Origin: RHKX01 sp963823275
Lineage (GTDB): Bacteria; Actinomycetota; Thermoleophilia; Solirubrobacterales; 70-9
Assembly (NCBI GenBank): GCA_963823275.1
Contig: CAWGKW010000002.1
Coordinates: forward strand, 62,001 to 126,000
Direction of reading: 5' to 3'
Length of the DNA stretch: 64,000 nucleotides
The notes beneath the pieces are model-generated. The model saw only the letters and a program-made list of their open reading frames with translations. It was not told where the DNA came from and searched no databases. Below, piece by piece: positions 1 to 8,446 of this stretch; the stretch's first letter is position 1; every line of letters starts with the position of its first letter. The position numbers and the translations under genes were made by a program.

Positions 1-1345
1 GCGCCGTGAACGGACCCTCGCCCGGCGAGCCCTGCGGACACGTCTGGGTGTAGGTGGTCACGTTCGACGGCGGCTGCGGACCGGTGTCCTTCAGGTAGTG
101 GGCGATCCAATCCTCCTCGAGATCCCGAAGGTCACTGACCACGTTGGACTGGTTCTGGCCGCGGGCGTGCCCGAAGGAGCCGAAGAACAGCGCCAGCGGG
201 GAGCCGGGGTACTGCGCGCTGGTCCGGTTGTAGAAGCGGGTGGCCTCGTTGACCGGGAAGAGGTCGTCGGTGAATCCCGAGCTGATCAGCAACGGCGCCG
301 GCGCCACGCTGTGGTCGATGCCGTAGGAGGAGTGGAAGGTGCCGATCTCGTCCTTCATGGCCGTGATGGCGGGGTTGTCGTCGTAGTTCTCACCGGCGTC
401 GAGCAGCGACTTCCAGCCGAGGATGTCGGCCGTCGGGTCGGCACCGATCGGCGCGTTGCGGCCGGAGGCGGAGAGGCCCTGGATGTAGGACTCCTTCATC
501 ACGCCGGTCCGCCCGTAGTAGGAGGCATCTTCGATGTAGTCGAGGGTGCTTCCGTTGGGGGCGAGCGCGTAGTTGAGCTCGGTCCAGGGGATGTTGGGAG
601 TGGCGACGGCGAGGCTCATCGGAGTTCCGCCGGGGCTCTCCCAGTTCACGAGCGAGCCGTCGGGCATCATCATCCGGTTCTTGAGGGCGGCCAGCGCCAT
701 CGACATGCCGCCGCCGTAGGAGCCGCCGGTCGAGGCGATCTTCTCCGGCTCGATCAGGCCCTCGTCGGCGAGCACACCAAGAAAGGTCTGGGAGTCACGG
801 ACCTCGTAGCGGGGGTCGATCAGACGCACGTACCCGTTCGCGCAGCCGGTCGGATCGGCCGCCTGCGAGGCGGCGCTCCTGCATGACTCGCCGAACCCGC
901 GCTGGGTGATCGAATAGGCGGCGTAGCCGTCGTCGAGCCACCGCTGCAGGGACTTGAAGCTGGACTTCGACCCGCCGTAGCCGTGGAACACCCCGACCAC
1001 GGGGTAGGGGCCGGCACCGAAGCTGGCGTCGTCGGGGAGGGCGAAGTTGACGTCGAGGGGAACGCCGTCCCAGGACTTGCTCGTGCTGCGGACCGCGGGG
1101 TCGCCGCCCGTCGGCTGGGTCGGGATCGCGGGCGTCGTGACCGCGTTGGTGTCGTCGCTCGCGCGGATCGTGCCGCACCAGGTCTGGCCGAGCGAGGTCG
1201 TGACCTCACCCGCGCCGGTGCCCTCGCCGGTGACCACGCCGCAGTCGAGATCCCCGCCGAGCGCGTCGGTGGGCGGCGCGGCGAACGCCGCCGGCGCCAC
1301 CAGCATCGAAATCAGCAAACCAACTACAAGCGCGATCTTGCGCAA
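1..1345 (-). CDS. Secreted CocE/NonD-type alpha/beta hydrolase, cut by the left edge
   Basis: The gene reads leftwards off the window, so only about 448 N-terminal residues are visible. It starts at TTG 1345-1343 behind a GAGAGGAAAG ribosome site. Residues 1-22 form a signal peptide (RKIALVVGLLISMLVAP then AAFAAP), so the product is exported. The hydrolase core follows: a VVGVFHGYGG strand/oxyanion segment, then a nucleophile elbow reading TGGSYGGG with the Ser as likely nucleophile, and later a LLISSGFTDDLFP segment that should carry the acid residue. The FGSFGHARG segment probably carries the catalytic His. This layout fits the X-Pro dipeptidyl-peptidase/CocE/NonD hydrolases, which cleave acyl or peptide bonds; the substrate cannot be told. 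It is divergent from the SHOCT gene, with about 170 bp between them for both promoters. Confidence 0.8.
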   Translation of the reverse strand, partial: MRKIALVVGLLISMLVAPAAFAAPPTDALGGDLDCGVVTGEGTGAGEVTTSLGQTWCGTIRASDDTNAVTTPAIPTQPTGGDPAVRSTSKSWDGVPLDVNFALPDDASFGAGPYPVVGVFHGYGGSKSSFKSLQRWLDDGYAAYSITQRGFGESCRSAASQAADPTGCANGYVRLIDPRYEVRDSQTFLGVLADEGLIEPEKIASTGGSYGGGMSMALAALKNRMMMPDGSLVNWESPGGTPMSLAVATPNIPWTELNYALAPNGSTLDYIEDASYYGRTGVMKESYIQGLSASGRNAPIGADPTADILGWKSLLDAGENYDDNPAITAMKDEIGTFHSSYGIDHSVAPAPLLISSGFTDDLFPVNEATRFYNRTSAQYPGSPLALFFGSFGHARGQNQSNVVSDLRDLEEDWIAHYLKDTGPQPPSNVTTYTQTCPQGSPGEGPFTA

Positions 1346-1518
1346 AGCGACTTTCCTCTCCTTGACACCAGGACAGCCTGGAACCCGATTCCAGGCCCGT
1401 CAATCCTATTGAAGGACGCCGGGCCAAGTGCCGGTTGACGGGTACCCACGAGCTTCCCGGCGGCGATAGGCTGCCGCGAAGAGCTCATCCGTCGCCGAGA
1501 GCAACCTGGGAGCGCACA

Positions 1519-2256
1519 ATGATCAACCCCTTCACCCATCGCAAGGTCCTGAAGAAGGGACGGCCCGGAACCGGCACGATCATCGCGATGTCGGCGATGG
1601 AACCGGGCGCCTCCTCCCAGAACGTGGCGATGACCCTCCAGATCCAGGTCGAGGGCCTCTCGCCCTACGAGGTTGAGGACCAGTGGATCGTCTCCCGCAA
1701 GAGCACCCTCGGATTCGGCATGGCGTTGCCGGTCAAGGTCGACAACGACAATCCCCAAAAGGTCGCCATCGACTGGGACGCGGCGAAGGACCAGAACGCG
1801 GCCGAGACGGCCGCCCGCCGCGCCGCCCTGGCGGCTCAGGGTCCGGTCGGGGGCGCGGGTGCGGCGCCGATCGTCGACCCGCTCGGCGGCGACTCGGTCT
1901 TCGGCGGGGCCTTCAGCCGGCCCGGCGGCATGACCGAGCCGGCCGCCGAGCCTTCGATCGATCTTCGCAACGACCCGGAGCTGCGGGCCAAGATCGAGAA
2001 GGTGATCGGCCGCGAGCTGACCCCCGGCTCCACCGAGCGCCTCGACTTCACCTCCGATCCGCAGATGGGTCAGGCCGTGATGGCCGTAATCGCCCAGCAC
2101 CAGGCCGAGCTGCAGATGCGCGCGGCCAGCCCCGCTGGAGCTGGAGGGGATGCCGGCGACGTCCTCTCCCAGATCGAACGCCTCGACGCCCTGCGGCAGA
2201 GTGGCGCGCTCAGCCAGGAGGAGTTCGAGGAGCAGAAGGGGAAGCTGCTGGGCTGA
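1519..2256 (+). CDS. SHOCT-domain protein of unknown function
   Basis: This is a 245-aa soluble protein. I chose ATG 1519 because a GGGAG site lies 8 nt upstream and the protein then begins MINPFTHRKVLKKG. An earlier in-frame start at 1435 would add a low-quality leader. Residues 1-80 are a beta-rich module (TGTIIAMSAMEPG, MTLQIQVEGLSPYEVEDQW) like those seen in actinobacterial DUF4429/SHOCT proteins. A Gly/Ala/Pro-rich linker follows. The last 30 residues (LSQIERLDALRQSGALSQEE then FEEQKGKLLG) form a typical SHOCT domain, a short helical module thought to mediate oligomerisation or nucleic-acid contact. The biological role is unknown. Confidence 0.75.
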   Translation: MINPFTHRKVLKKGRPGTGTIIAMSAMEPGASSQNVAMTLQIQVEGLSPYEVEDQWIVSRKSTLGFGMALPVKVDNDNPQKVAIDWDAAKDQNAAETAARRAALAAQGPVGGAGAAPIVDPLGGDSVFGGAFSRPGGMTEPAAEPSIDLRNDPELRAKIEKVIGRELTPGSTERLDFTSDPQMGQAVMAVIAQHQAELQMRAASPAGAGGDAGDVLSQIERLDALRQSGALSQEEFEEQKGKLLG

Positions 2257-2293
2257 CGCCCGCCGGTTGCCTGCCCCCACGCCCAAACGACCT

Positions 2294-2340
2294 GCGATTG
2301 GCAGCCAACGGCGCTCACGGCGCCGTGATTCGCCAATCGC
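2294..2340. other. Nested stem-loop between two convergent genes
   Basis: Outer arms GCGATTGGC (2294-2302) and GCCAATCGC (2332-2340) are perfect complements. Inside them ACGGCGC (2308-2314) and GCGCCGT (2320-2326) form a second stem with a 5-nt loop. No T-run follows on either strand, so this is not a classical intrinsic terminator. Lying between the 3' ends of the SHOCT gene and the HAD gene, it may act as a bidirectional transcript end or 3' stabiliser. Confidence 0.5.
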
Positions 2341-2473
2341 GATGGATTCCACCCTGGGAGCTCGAGAATCGTCTGCTCGGCATGCGGGGGAAGGTGTGGC
2401 GGGACACAGCCTTCCCTCACAGCCAAACCCATTCTCCCCGCGTGGCGGGCTCCTCGCGAGGCGACATCCCGCT

Positions 2474-3292
2474 CTAACCCCCGGCCAGGGTCGTGACCAC
2501 GGCCTCGTAGACGCCGTCGCCCATTCGGCCCTCGGTCACGGTCACGTTGTCGTAGTCGGTGATCGCCGTCCGCAGCGGCTCGTCCCGCTCGTAGCCGTTG
2601 GCCATGCAGAAGAAGCGCCCGACGTAGTCGGCGGTCCCGAGGTCCTCGATCGAGTCGCCCGCGGCGATGCACTCCTCGGGCAGGTAGCCGCGTGCCCGCA
2701 TGTGGGCGCCGACCGCCTTGCCCTTGCTCGCCCCGCCGGGAACCAGGTGGTAGGCGTGGGTGACCTCGATGCCCTCCATCGGACGGCCGATGGCCCCGTT
2801 GTCGAGGAAGCGCAGATCCCGGCCGGCCTCGCCCTGCTCGGCGATCAGTTCGTTGGCGTGGTCGACGCCGATCTTGCCGCGGAACAGCAGCGAGAGCACG
2901 CGCCCCTCGTGCCACGGCGCGTGCCACTCCAGCCGTCCGGGGAATCGCTCGAACAGCATCTCGGGAATGCCCGAGGAGATCATCCGGTCGGCGGGATCGC
3001 CACCCTCGCCGGGGACCCAGTCCTCGCCGGTCAGATAGGTGCGCTCACGATCGATGACCATCCCGCACCCCGCCTCGTAGATGTAGGAGGTCTGACCCAT
3101 CAGCCGCGAGTCCGACAGCACCTGGGCCTCGCGCCGGCCCGACATCACGACGATCTCGACCCCGGCCCGGTGGCAGGCCTCGATCAGGAGCGCCTGATTG
3201 CGTGAGAAGTTGCCCTCGGCGTCGGCGAACAACGAGCCGAACTTCCCGAGCAGGGTCCCGTCGAGGTCGGTGTAGAGGCAGCGCAGGGGCAC
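2474..3292 (-). CDS. HAD-superfamily (subfamily IIB-like) phosphatase
   Basis: This 272-aa protein starts at GTG 3292. That start puts the nucleophile motif at the N-terminus (CLYTDLDGTLL) as usual for HAD enzymes; the open frame continues further upstream but would run into folP. Motif I is DLDGT (Asp nucleophile and acid/base Asp). Motif II is the VVMSGR segment with Ser. The conserved Lys lies in the GGASKGKAVG segment and motif IV is AAGDSIEDL. The C2-type cap between motifs II and III fits subfamily IIB, which includes sucrose-phosphate, mannosyl-phosphoglycerate and trehalose-phosphate phosphatases. The likely activity is hydrolysis of a sugar phosphate, but the substrate is not predictable. 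It is divergent from the cupin gene with a gap of about 70 bp. Confidence 0.75.
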   Translation of the reverse strand: MPLRCLYTDLDGTLLGKFGSLFADAEGNFSRNQALLIEACHRAGVEIVVMSGRREAQVLSDSRLMGQTSYIYEAGCGMVIDRERTYLTGEDWVPGEGGDPADRMISSGIPEMLFERFPGRLEWHAPWHEGRVLSLLFRGKIGVDHANELIAEQGEAGRDLRFLDNGAIGRPMEGIEVTHAYHLVPGGASKGKAVGAHMRARGYLPEECIAAGDSIEDLGTADYVGRFFCMANGYERDEPLRTAITDYDNVTVTEGRMGDGVYEAVVTTLAGG

Positions 3293-3364
3293 CCGATGAG
3301 CGTATTGGGCGGGCTCACCCGGTGCCGACTCCGACGGCCGACGGCAAAGTGAAATAGTTGGACG

Positions 3365-3793
3365 GTGCTGACCAACCCCTTCACCGGCCAGACGCTCACC
3401 TTCATCTCCGAGGCCGACGATGTCCTGGTCATGGAGAGCTCCTACAGCGCGGGCGGCGCACCCGCCCCGGCGCATCTCCATCCCGCTCAGGAGGAGGTCT
3501 TCCACGTCCTCTCCGGCTCGGTGCGGGCGAGCGTCGACGGCGAGGTGCAGATCCTCACCGAGGGCGACGTGCTGGTGATCCCGGTCGGCACGCCGCACGA
3601 GTTCGGCGGCCACGCCGAGGAGGCGGGCACCGTCCGCTGGGAGGTCCGCCCGCCGCTGCGGACGCGCGAGTTCTTCGAGGGCCTCTTCGGCTCGTTGAAC
3701 GAGATCGCCGACGCCCAGGCCGCCGGGACGGATCCACCGGATCCACCGAGCTTCGACGTCGCCGACTACGACGACGTCTTCCGGCTTCCGTAG
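3365..3793 (+). CDS. Cupin-domain protein
   Basis: This 142-aa protein starts at GTG 3365 and contains one cupin fold. The metal-binding pattern is visible: HLHPAQEEVFHVLSG supplies the H-x-H-(x)3-E-(x)n-H type motif 1, and GDVLVIPVGTPHEF supplies the G-D-x3-I-P-x-G-x-P-H motif 2. A small beta-barrel enzyme or ligand-binding protein with one bound metal is therefore likely. The C-terminal tail (residues 115-142) is acidic and Pro-rich. It sits 4 nt before folP and is probably cotranscribed with it. No specific substrate can be assigned. Confidence 0.8.
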   Translation: MLTNPFTGQTLTFISEADDVLVMESSYSAGGAPAPAHLHPAQEEVFHVLSGSVRASVDGEVQILTEGDVLVIPVGTPHEFGGHAEEAGTVRWEVRPPLRTREFFEGLFGSLNEIADAQAAGTDPPDPPSFDVADYDDVFRLP

Positions 3794-3797
3794 CCGG

Positions 3798-4645
3798 ATG
3801 ACCGCCTGGCGACTCGCCGACCGCACGCTGGCCCTCCACGAGCCGATCGGGGCCGGGATCGTGAACGTGACCGTCGACTCGATGTATGAGGGGTCGCGGA
3901 GCGGCACCGCCGAGCAGGCCGTCGCCGACGGCGGGCGCCTGGTCGAGCTCGGCTTCGAGATGATCGACGTCGGGGCCGTCGCCGCCCGCTCGGGTCCGCC
4001 GGTCGAGGCGGCGGATGAGATCGAGCGCCTGATCCCCGCCGTCGCCGGCCTCGCCACCGCGACCGACGCGCCGATCAGCGCCGACACCTTCGAGCCGGCG
4101 GTCGCACTGGCCGCCGCCGCCGCCGGCGCCGCCGTGATCAACGACATCGGCGGAGGGCCGGACCGGATGTTGGAGGCGGTGGCCGAAGACCGGCTGCGGA
4201 TACGTCCTCATGCACATCGAGGGCCCGCCGCGGGTTGATCGCCCGACTCCCGTCTACGACGACGTCGTCGATCGCCTGAAGGAGTTCTTCGGTGAGCGGA
4301 TCGAGCGGGCGATCGCCCTCGGCGTCGCGGAGGAGGCGATCGCGATCGACCCCGGCCTCGACTTCGACCTGACGACCGACGAACGATCTCGAGATCCTGC
4401 GGCGGCTCGAGGAGCTGCATTCGCTGGGTCGCCCGCTCTACGTCTCGCTCTCCCGCAAGGACTTCATCGGGGAGGTGCTGGCCGGCTCCTGGGAGCACCG
4501 GCTCCCGGCGACCGAGCGCGGTAACGGCACGATCGCCGCCGCCACCCTCGCCGCGGCGAAGGGCGCCCAGATCCACCGCCTGCACGATCTCGAGGCGCTC
4601 GACGCGATCCGGGTCGCCGGGCGGATCGCTCGGTTCCATGGCTAG
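3798..4645 (+). pseudogene. folP: Dihydropteroate synthase-like gene (folP) with two frameshifts
   Basis: Reading across three frames gives a complete DHPS of about 280 aa that would condense a pterin pyrophosphate with p-aminobenzoate in folate synthesis. N-terminal part: GIVNVTVDSMYEG (the family NVTPDSF motif, altered), then DVGAVAARSGPP (family DxGGESTRPG, also altered), SADTFEP and INDIGGG. An extra A near 4186 shifts the frame. The next block encodes CGYVLMHIEGPP and AIDPGLDFDLTTD. An extra G near 4381 shifts it again into DLEILRRLEEL, SLSRKDFIG and the terminal RIARFHG, with TAG at 4643-4645. Both lesions are single-base insertions, so sequence error is possible. The altered substrate motifs suggest a divergent paralog rather than a textbook FolP. 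Its end overlaps the helicase start by 8 nt. Confidence 0.7.
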
Positions 4646-6986
4646 CCCGGCCGAGGACCTGCCCTGGGGCTCGGCCGTCGACGAGGCGTGGCGGGCGGCT
4701 ATCGACCCCGGCCGCGCCGACGGCCGGCTGGTCGCCGAGAGCGCTGAGCGCGAGCAGGAGGCGGCCGAGGTGCCGCTGCCCGATCAGCTCGATCCAGGAT
4801 TGAGGGCGGCGCTCGAGCGCACCGGGGTGACGACGCTCTACGCCCATCAGCTCGAGGCTCTGCGGGCGGCGGAGACCGAGAACGTGATCGTCACCAGCGG
4901 CACCGCCTCGGGCAAGTCGCTGGCGTTCAACATGCCGGTGCTCGACGCGATCGCCCGCGACCCGAAGGTGCGGGCGTTCTACCTCTACCCGACCAAGGCC
5001 CTGGCCCAGGACCAGGCTCGCAAGCTCTCCGAGATCGCCCCCGGCGGGCTGCGGATGGCGATCTACGACGGCGACACTCCGCGCGAGGAACGCTCGGCGA
5101 TCCGGCGGCAGTCCAACCTGATCCTCAGCAACCCCGACATGCTCCACGTCGGCGTTCTGCCGCATCACCGAAATTGGGGGGACGTCTTCGCCAACCTCCG
5201 CTACGTCGTCGTCGACGAGGCGCACGTCTACCGCGGGGTGTTCGGCTCCCACGTCGCCAACGTGCTGCGGCGGCTGCGCCGGGTCGCCGCCCTCTACGGC
5301 TCCGAGCCGCGGTTCATCCTCACCTCGGCGACGATCGCCAATCCGCTCGAGCTGGCCGAGCGCCTCGTCGGGACGCCGTTTCACCTGGTTGATTCCGACG
5401 GCGCCCCCAAGGCCGGCCGCCGGATCGCGATCTGGAACCCGCCGCTGACCGACCGGGCGGCCGGCGCGCGACGATCCGCGCTCTCGGAGGCCGCCGACAT
5501 GCTCACCGACCTGCTGATCGCGGGGACCCGCACGATCTGCTTCGTGGGCAGCCGCCGGGGCGCCGAGCTGATCCACAAGTTCTGCCGCGACACCCTGATC
5601 GACCGGGGACGTCGCGACCTTGCCGATGCGATCGCGCCCTACCGCGCCGGCTACACCCCCCAGCAGCGGCGGGAGATCGAGGCGCGACTGGCCTCCGGCG
5701 AGCTGCGCGCGGTCGTCGCCACCAACGCGCTCGAGCTCGGGATCGACATCGGCGAGCTCGACGCGGCGATCTGCGTCGGCTTTCCCGGCACCGTCGCCAG
5801 CCTGCGGCAGATGTGGGGGAGGGCGGGCCGCCGCCGCGACGGTTTGGCCGTCTACCTCGCCGGGATCGACGGCCTCGATCAGTTCTTCTGCCGCCATCCG
5901 ACCGAGTTCCTGACCCGCCCGGTCGAGGCGGCGATCCTCGACCATCGCAACGAGCGGATCCAGTCCGCGCACCTCGTCGCGGCTGCGTTCGAGGCTCCGC
6001 TGGGCGGCGCCCGCGACGACGAGATCCTCGGCGAGGGCTGGCGCGAGCGCGCCGACGCCCTGATGACCCATGGCTACCTGCGCAGGGCCCGAGGCGGCCT
6101 GCTCGCGGTTCGCGGCTCGGAGTATCCGGCGGGGGGGATCAGCCTCAGGTCGGCCTCTGCCGACTCGGTGACCGTCGTCGACGCCGACTCCGGCGAGCTG
6201 CTCGGAACGGTCGAGGCCGAGCGCGCCTTCTCGACCGTCCATCCGGGTGCGGTCTACATCCACCTCGGCCGTTCCTACGAGGTCCGCGAGCTCGACCTCG
6301 ACGGCCGGCGCGCGATCGTCGAGCCGTTCAACGGCGACTGGTACACCCAGCCCCGCCAGGAGACCGACATCTACATCGAGCGGATCGAGGCCAGGCGCGA
6401 GGCGCTCGGGGTCGAGCTGCATTTCGGAGTGGTGTCGGTCAGCGAGCACGTGATCGCCTTCCAGCGCAAGCGGGTCGGCGACGGGCATGCCGACGAGGCG
6501 TTCGATTTCGTCGCCCTCGACCTGCCCGAGCAGAGCTACGCGACGCAGGCGCTCTGGTACGTGCTTCCCGACGAGCTCGTCGGGCCTCAGGCGCTGCCGC
6601 CCGAGGCGATGCTCGGTGCCCTTCACGCCTCCGAGCACACCCAGATCGCCGTCCTGCCGCTGCTCGCGATGTGTGACCGCTGGGACATCGGCGGCCTCTC
6701 CACGAACGTCCACATGCAGACCGGGCGGGCGACGATCTTCATCTACGACGGCCATCCCGGAGGCGTCGGGATCGCCCGCCGCGGCTACGAGGAGTTCGAG
6801 CGGCTCGTCGGCGACGCCTCCCGCCTGGTCGGGGAGTGCCCGTGCGAGGAGGGCTGCCCCTCCTGCGTGCAGAGCCCGAAGTGCGGGAATCTCAACGATC
6901 ACCTCCACAAGGGAGGGGCGATCGAGCTGATGACTCAGATGCTGAGCCGCGGGCGCGGGCGCAGCCCCGACGGATCGAGTACCTAG
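4638..6986 (+). CDS. DEAD/DEAH-box helicase with DUF1998 zinc module (MrfA/YprA/Hrq1-like)
   Basis: This is a 782-aa SF2 helicase. Motif I is TSGTASGKS (residues 86-94), motif II is VDEAHVYRG, motif III is TSATIANP, and motif VI lies in the QMWGRAGRRR segment; together these give two RecA-like lobes. The C-terminal DUF1998 region ends in a four-Cys cluster (CPCEEGCPSC, then C in SPKCGN). That cluster is characteristic of the MrfA/YprA and Hrq1 group, 3'-5' DNA helicases linked in Bacillus and yeast to repair of mitomycin-type crosslinks. The start ATG 4638 overlaps the last codons of folP, indicating translational coupling. A DNA-repair role is inferred from the family. Confidence 0.85.
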   Translation: MASPAEDLPWGSAVDEAWRAAIDPGRADGRLVAESAEREQEAAEVPLPDQLDPGLRAALERTGVTTLYAHQLEALRAAETENVIVTSGTASGKSLAFNMPVLDAIARDPKVRAFYLYPTKALAQDQARKLSEIAPGGLRMAIYDGDTPREERSAIRRQSNLILSNPDMLHVGVLPHHRNWGDVFANLRYVVVDEAHVYRGVFGSHVANVLRRLRRVAALYGSEPRFILTSATIANPLELAERLVGTPFHLVDSDGAPKAGRRIAIWNPPLTDRAAGARRSALSEAADMLTDLLIAGTRTICFVGSRRGAELIHKFCRDTLIDRGRRDLADAIAPYRAGYTPQQRREIEARLASGELRAVVATNALELGIDIGELDAAICVGFPGTVASLRQMWGRAGRRRDGLAVYLAGIDGLDQFFCRHPTEFLTRPVEAAILDHRNERIQSAHLVAAAFEAPLGGARDDEILGEGWRERADALMTHGYLRRARGGLLAVRGSEYPAGGISLRSASADSVTVVDADSGELLGTVEAERAFSTVHPGAVYIHLGRSYEVRELDLDGRRAIVEPFNGDWYTQPRQETDIYIERIEARREALGVELHFGVVSVSEHVIAFQRKRVGDGHADEAFDFVALDLPEQSYATQALWYVLPDELVGPQALPPEAMLGALHASEHTQIAVLPLLAMCDRWDIGGLSTNVHMQTGRATIFIYDGHPGGVGIARRGYEEFERLVGDASRLVGECPCEEGCPSCVQSPKCGNLNDHLHKGGAIELMTQMLSRGRGRSPDGSST

Positions 6987-6995
6987 GTTTGCGAC

Positions 6996-8135
6996 TTGGA
7001 CTCGCCGGGGTCGATCTTCATCCGCTTTCTCAAGTTCGGGCTGCTCGCGTGGGGAGGCCCGGCGGCGCAGATCGCGATGATCAAGAAGGAGTGCGTCGAC
7101 GAGGAGGGCTGGGTCGACGAGGCGACGTTCAAGAAGACACTCGCCGTCTACCAGGTGCTGCCGGGTCCGGAGGCCCACGAGCTCTGCGTCTTCTTCGGCC
7201 GGCTGCGCGGCGGCAAGCTCGGCGGCTTCATGGCGGGCCTCGGGTTCATGCTGCCCGGCTTCCTCCTGATGCTCGGCCTGTCGGTCCTCTACGTGGAGGC
7301 CGATCTCGCGGGCAACCTCGACGAGATCTTCTACGGCCTCAAGGCGGCGGTCGGCGCCATCGTCGCCCGGGCATTGGTCCGGCTGAGCGGGACCTTCATC
7401 ACCGACGTCCCCCTGGCCGTGCTGGCGATCGCGGGGTTCGCGCTGACGCTCTTCGCCGACGCCGGCTTCGTCTTCGTCCTGCTCGGGGCCGGACTGCTCT
7501 ACGAGGTCTGGACCAACGCTCGGACCTGGGTCGGCCGGACCAGCTCGATCTCGCTGAGCCTGCCGGCGGTCCTCGTCTTCCTCACCGGGGCGATCACCGT
7601 CTCGCTGACGACCGAGATCTTCTGGGAGGGGCTGAAGGCGGGGCTCGTCACCTTCGGCGGCGCCTTCACGGTGATCCCGTTCCTCCACGACGTCGCCGTC
7701 ATCGACAAGGGGTGGCTGACCGAGAGCCAGTTCGTCGACGGCCTCGCGATGGGCAGCGTCCTGCCGGCGCCGCTGATCATCTTCTCCACCTTCGTCGGCT
7801 ACATCGCCGGGGGCCTCGCCGGAGGGCTGGCGATGACGCTCGGGATCTTCATCCCGGCGTTCGTCCTGCCGATCTTCTTCCACCGCCAACTCGTCGCGAT
7901 CGCGCAGAACGAGCGCCTCCACCCGTTCCTGTTGGGAGTCGCCGCCGGCGTGATCGGGCTGATCGCGGCGGTCACCGTCGACATCGTCGACACCGGCGTG
8001 GTCGACGGCTGGACCGCGGCCCTCGCGATCGGGGGCTTCCTGGCGCTCAACCGCTGGCACGGCAAGCTGACGGTCCTCTACGTGGTGGTCGGCTGCGGGC
8101 TGATCGGCGGCCTCCTGCAGCTGACCGTGATCTGA
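6996..8135 (+). CDS. chrA: Chromate-type ion transporter (CHR family)
   Basis: This 379-aa integral membrane protein starts at TTG 6996, 9 nt after the helicase stop. It has the two homologous CHR halves. The first carries FLKFGLLAWGGPAAQ and VLPGPEAHELCVFFG; the second carries LKAGLVTFGGAFTVIPF and MGSVLPAPLIIFSTF. About ten hydrophobic segments are visible. The family exports chromate, sometimes taken in as a sulfate analogue, but many chromosomal homologs have untested substrates. No chrB or chrC lies nearby, so a role in chromate resistance is not assured. It may share a transcript with the helicase. Confidence 0.85.
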   Translation: MDSPGSIFIRFLKFGLLAWGGPAAQIAMIKKECVDEEGWVDEATFKKTLAVYQVLPGPEAHELCVFFGRLRGGKLGGFMAGLGFMLPGFLLMLGLSVLYVEADLAGNLDEIFYGLKAAVGAIVARALVRLSGTFITDVPLAVLAIAGFALTLFADAGFVFVLLGAGLLYEVWTNARTWVGRTSSISLSLPAVLVFLTGAITVSLTTEIFWEGLKAGLVTFGGAFTVIPFLHDVAVIDKGWLTESQFVDGLAMGSVLPAPLIIFSTFVGYIAGGLAGGLAMTLGIFIPAFVLPIFFHRQLVAIAQNERLHPFLLGVAAGVIGLIAAVTVDIVDTGVVDGWTAALAIGGFLALNRWHGKLTVLYVVVGCGLIGGLLQLTVI

Positions 8136-8198
8136 GTATCGATGCCCGCCCTCCTGCACTAGCCTTATCGCCGCCCGACCGGCAGGTGCAGGGCATCC

Positions 8199-8271
8199 GG
8201 CGAGGTAGCTCAGTTGGTAGAGCACACGACTGAAAATCGTGGTGTCGCGGGTTCGATTCCCGCCCTCGCCA
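8199..8271 (+). tRNA. tRNA-Phe (GAA anticodon)
   Basis: A complete cloverleaf can be folded. The acceptor stem is GGCGAGG/CCTCGCC, followed by a GCTC/GAGC D-arm. The anticodon stem is CACGA/TCGTG around the loop CTGAAAA, which gives anticodon GAA. The T-arm is GCGGG-TTCGATT-CCCGC, with discriminator A at 8271. The CCA end is not encoded. The 3' 19 nt of this gene recur downstream at 9114-9132. Confidence 0.97.
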
Positions 8272-8300
8272 TCTGGCGGCCTGGGACGCGCCGGCTCGGC

Positions 8301-8373
8301 GTCATCGGCGGGCTCACGGCCAACAGGCCGCATCGCCCGCCTCTTCCTTGATCCGACACGTCCCAGGCTCGCC
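8301..8373 (+). repeat. Dispersed intergenic repeat family A, copy 1
   Basis: About 73 bp of intergenic DNA is clearly similar to copies at 11248-11319, 11349-11420 and 59831-59902. The shared core reads GGCTCACGGCC, a 4-5 nt spacer, then AGGCCGCATCGCC, so CGGCC/GGCCG can form a hairpin. It is followed by a TCCT/GATCC stretch and GGCTCGCC. This copy lies between tRNA-Phe and the PAS gene. Confidence 0.6.
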
Positions 8374-8446
8374 ATCTGCTCCGCTTGCTTGCAGCGGCCC
8401 TCGTTGGCGAATAACGTGGCAGGAGAACCCGACGAGGAGGCCTCGA

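Noticed and set aside
4464..8375. Very long minus-strand open frame (about 1300 codons) opposite the helicase and transporter genes
   Set aside because: It is antisense to two well-supported genes, is Arg/Asp/Glu-rich without any domain, and includes antisense tRNA sequence. This is a normal artefact at this GC content.
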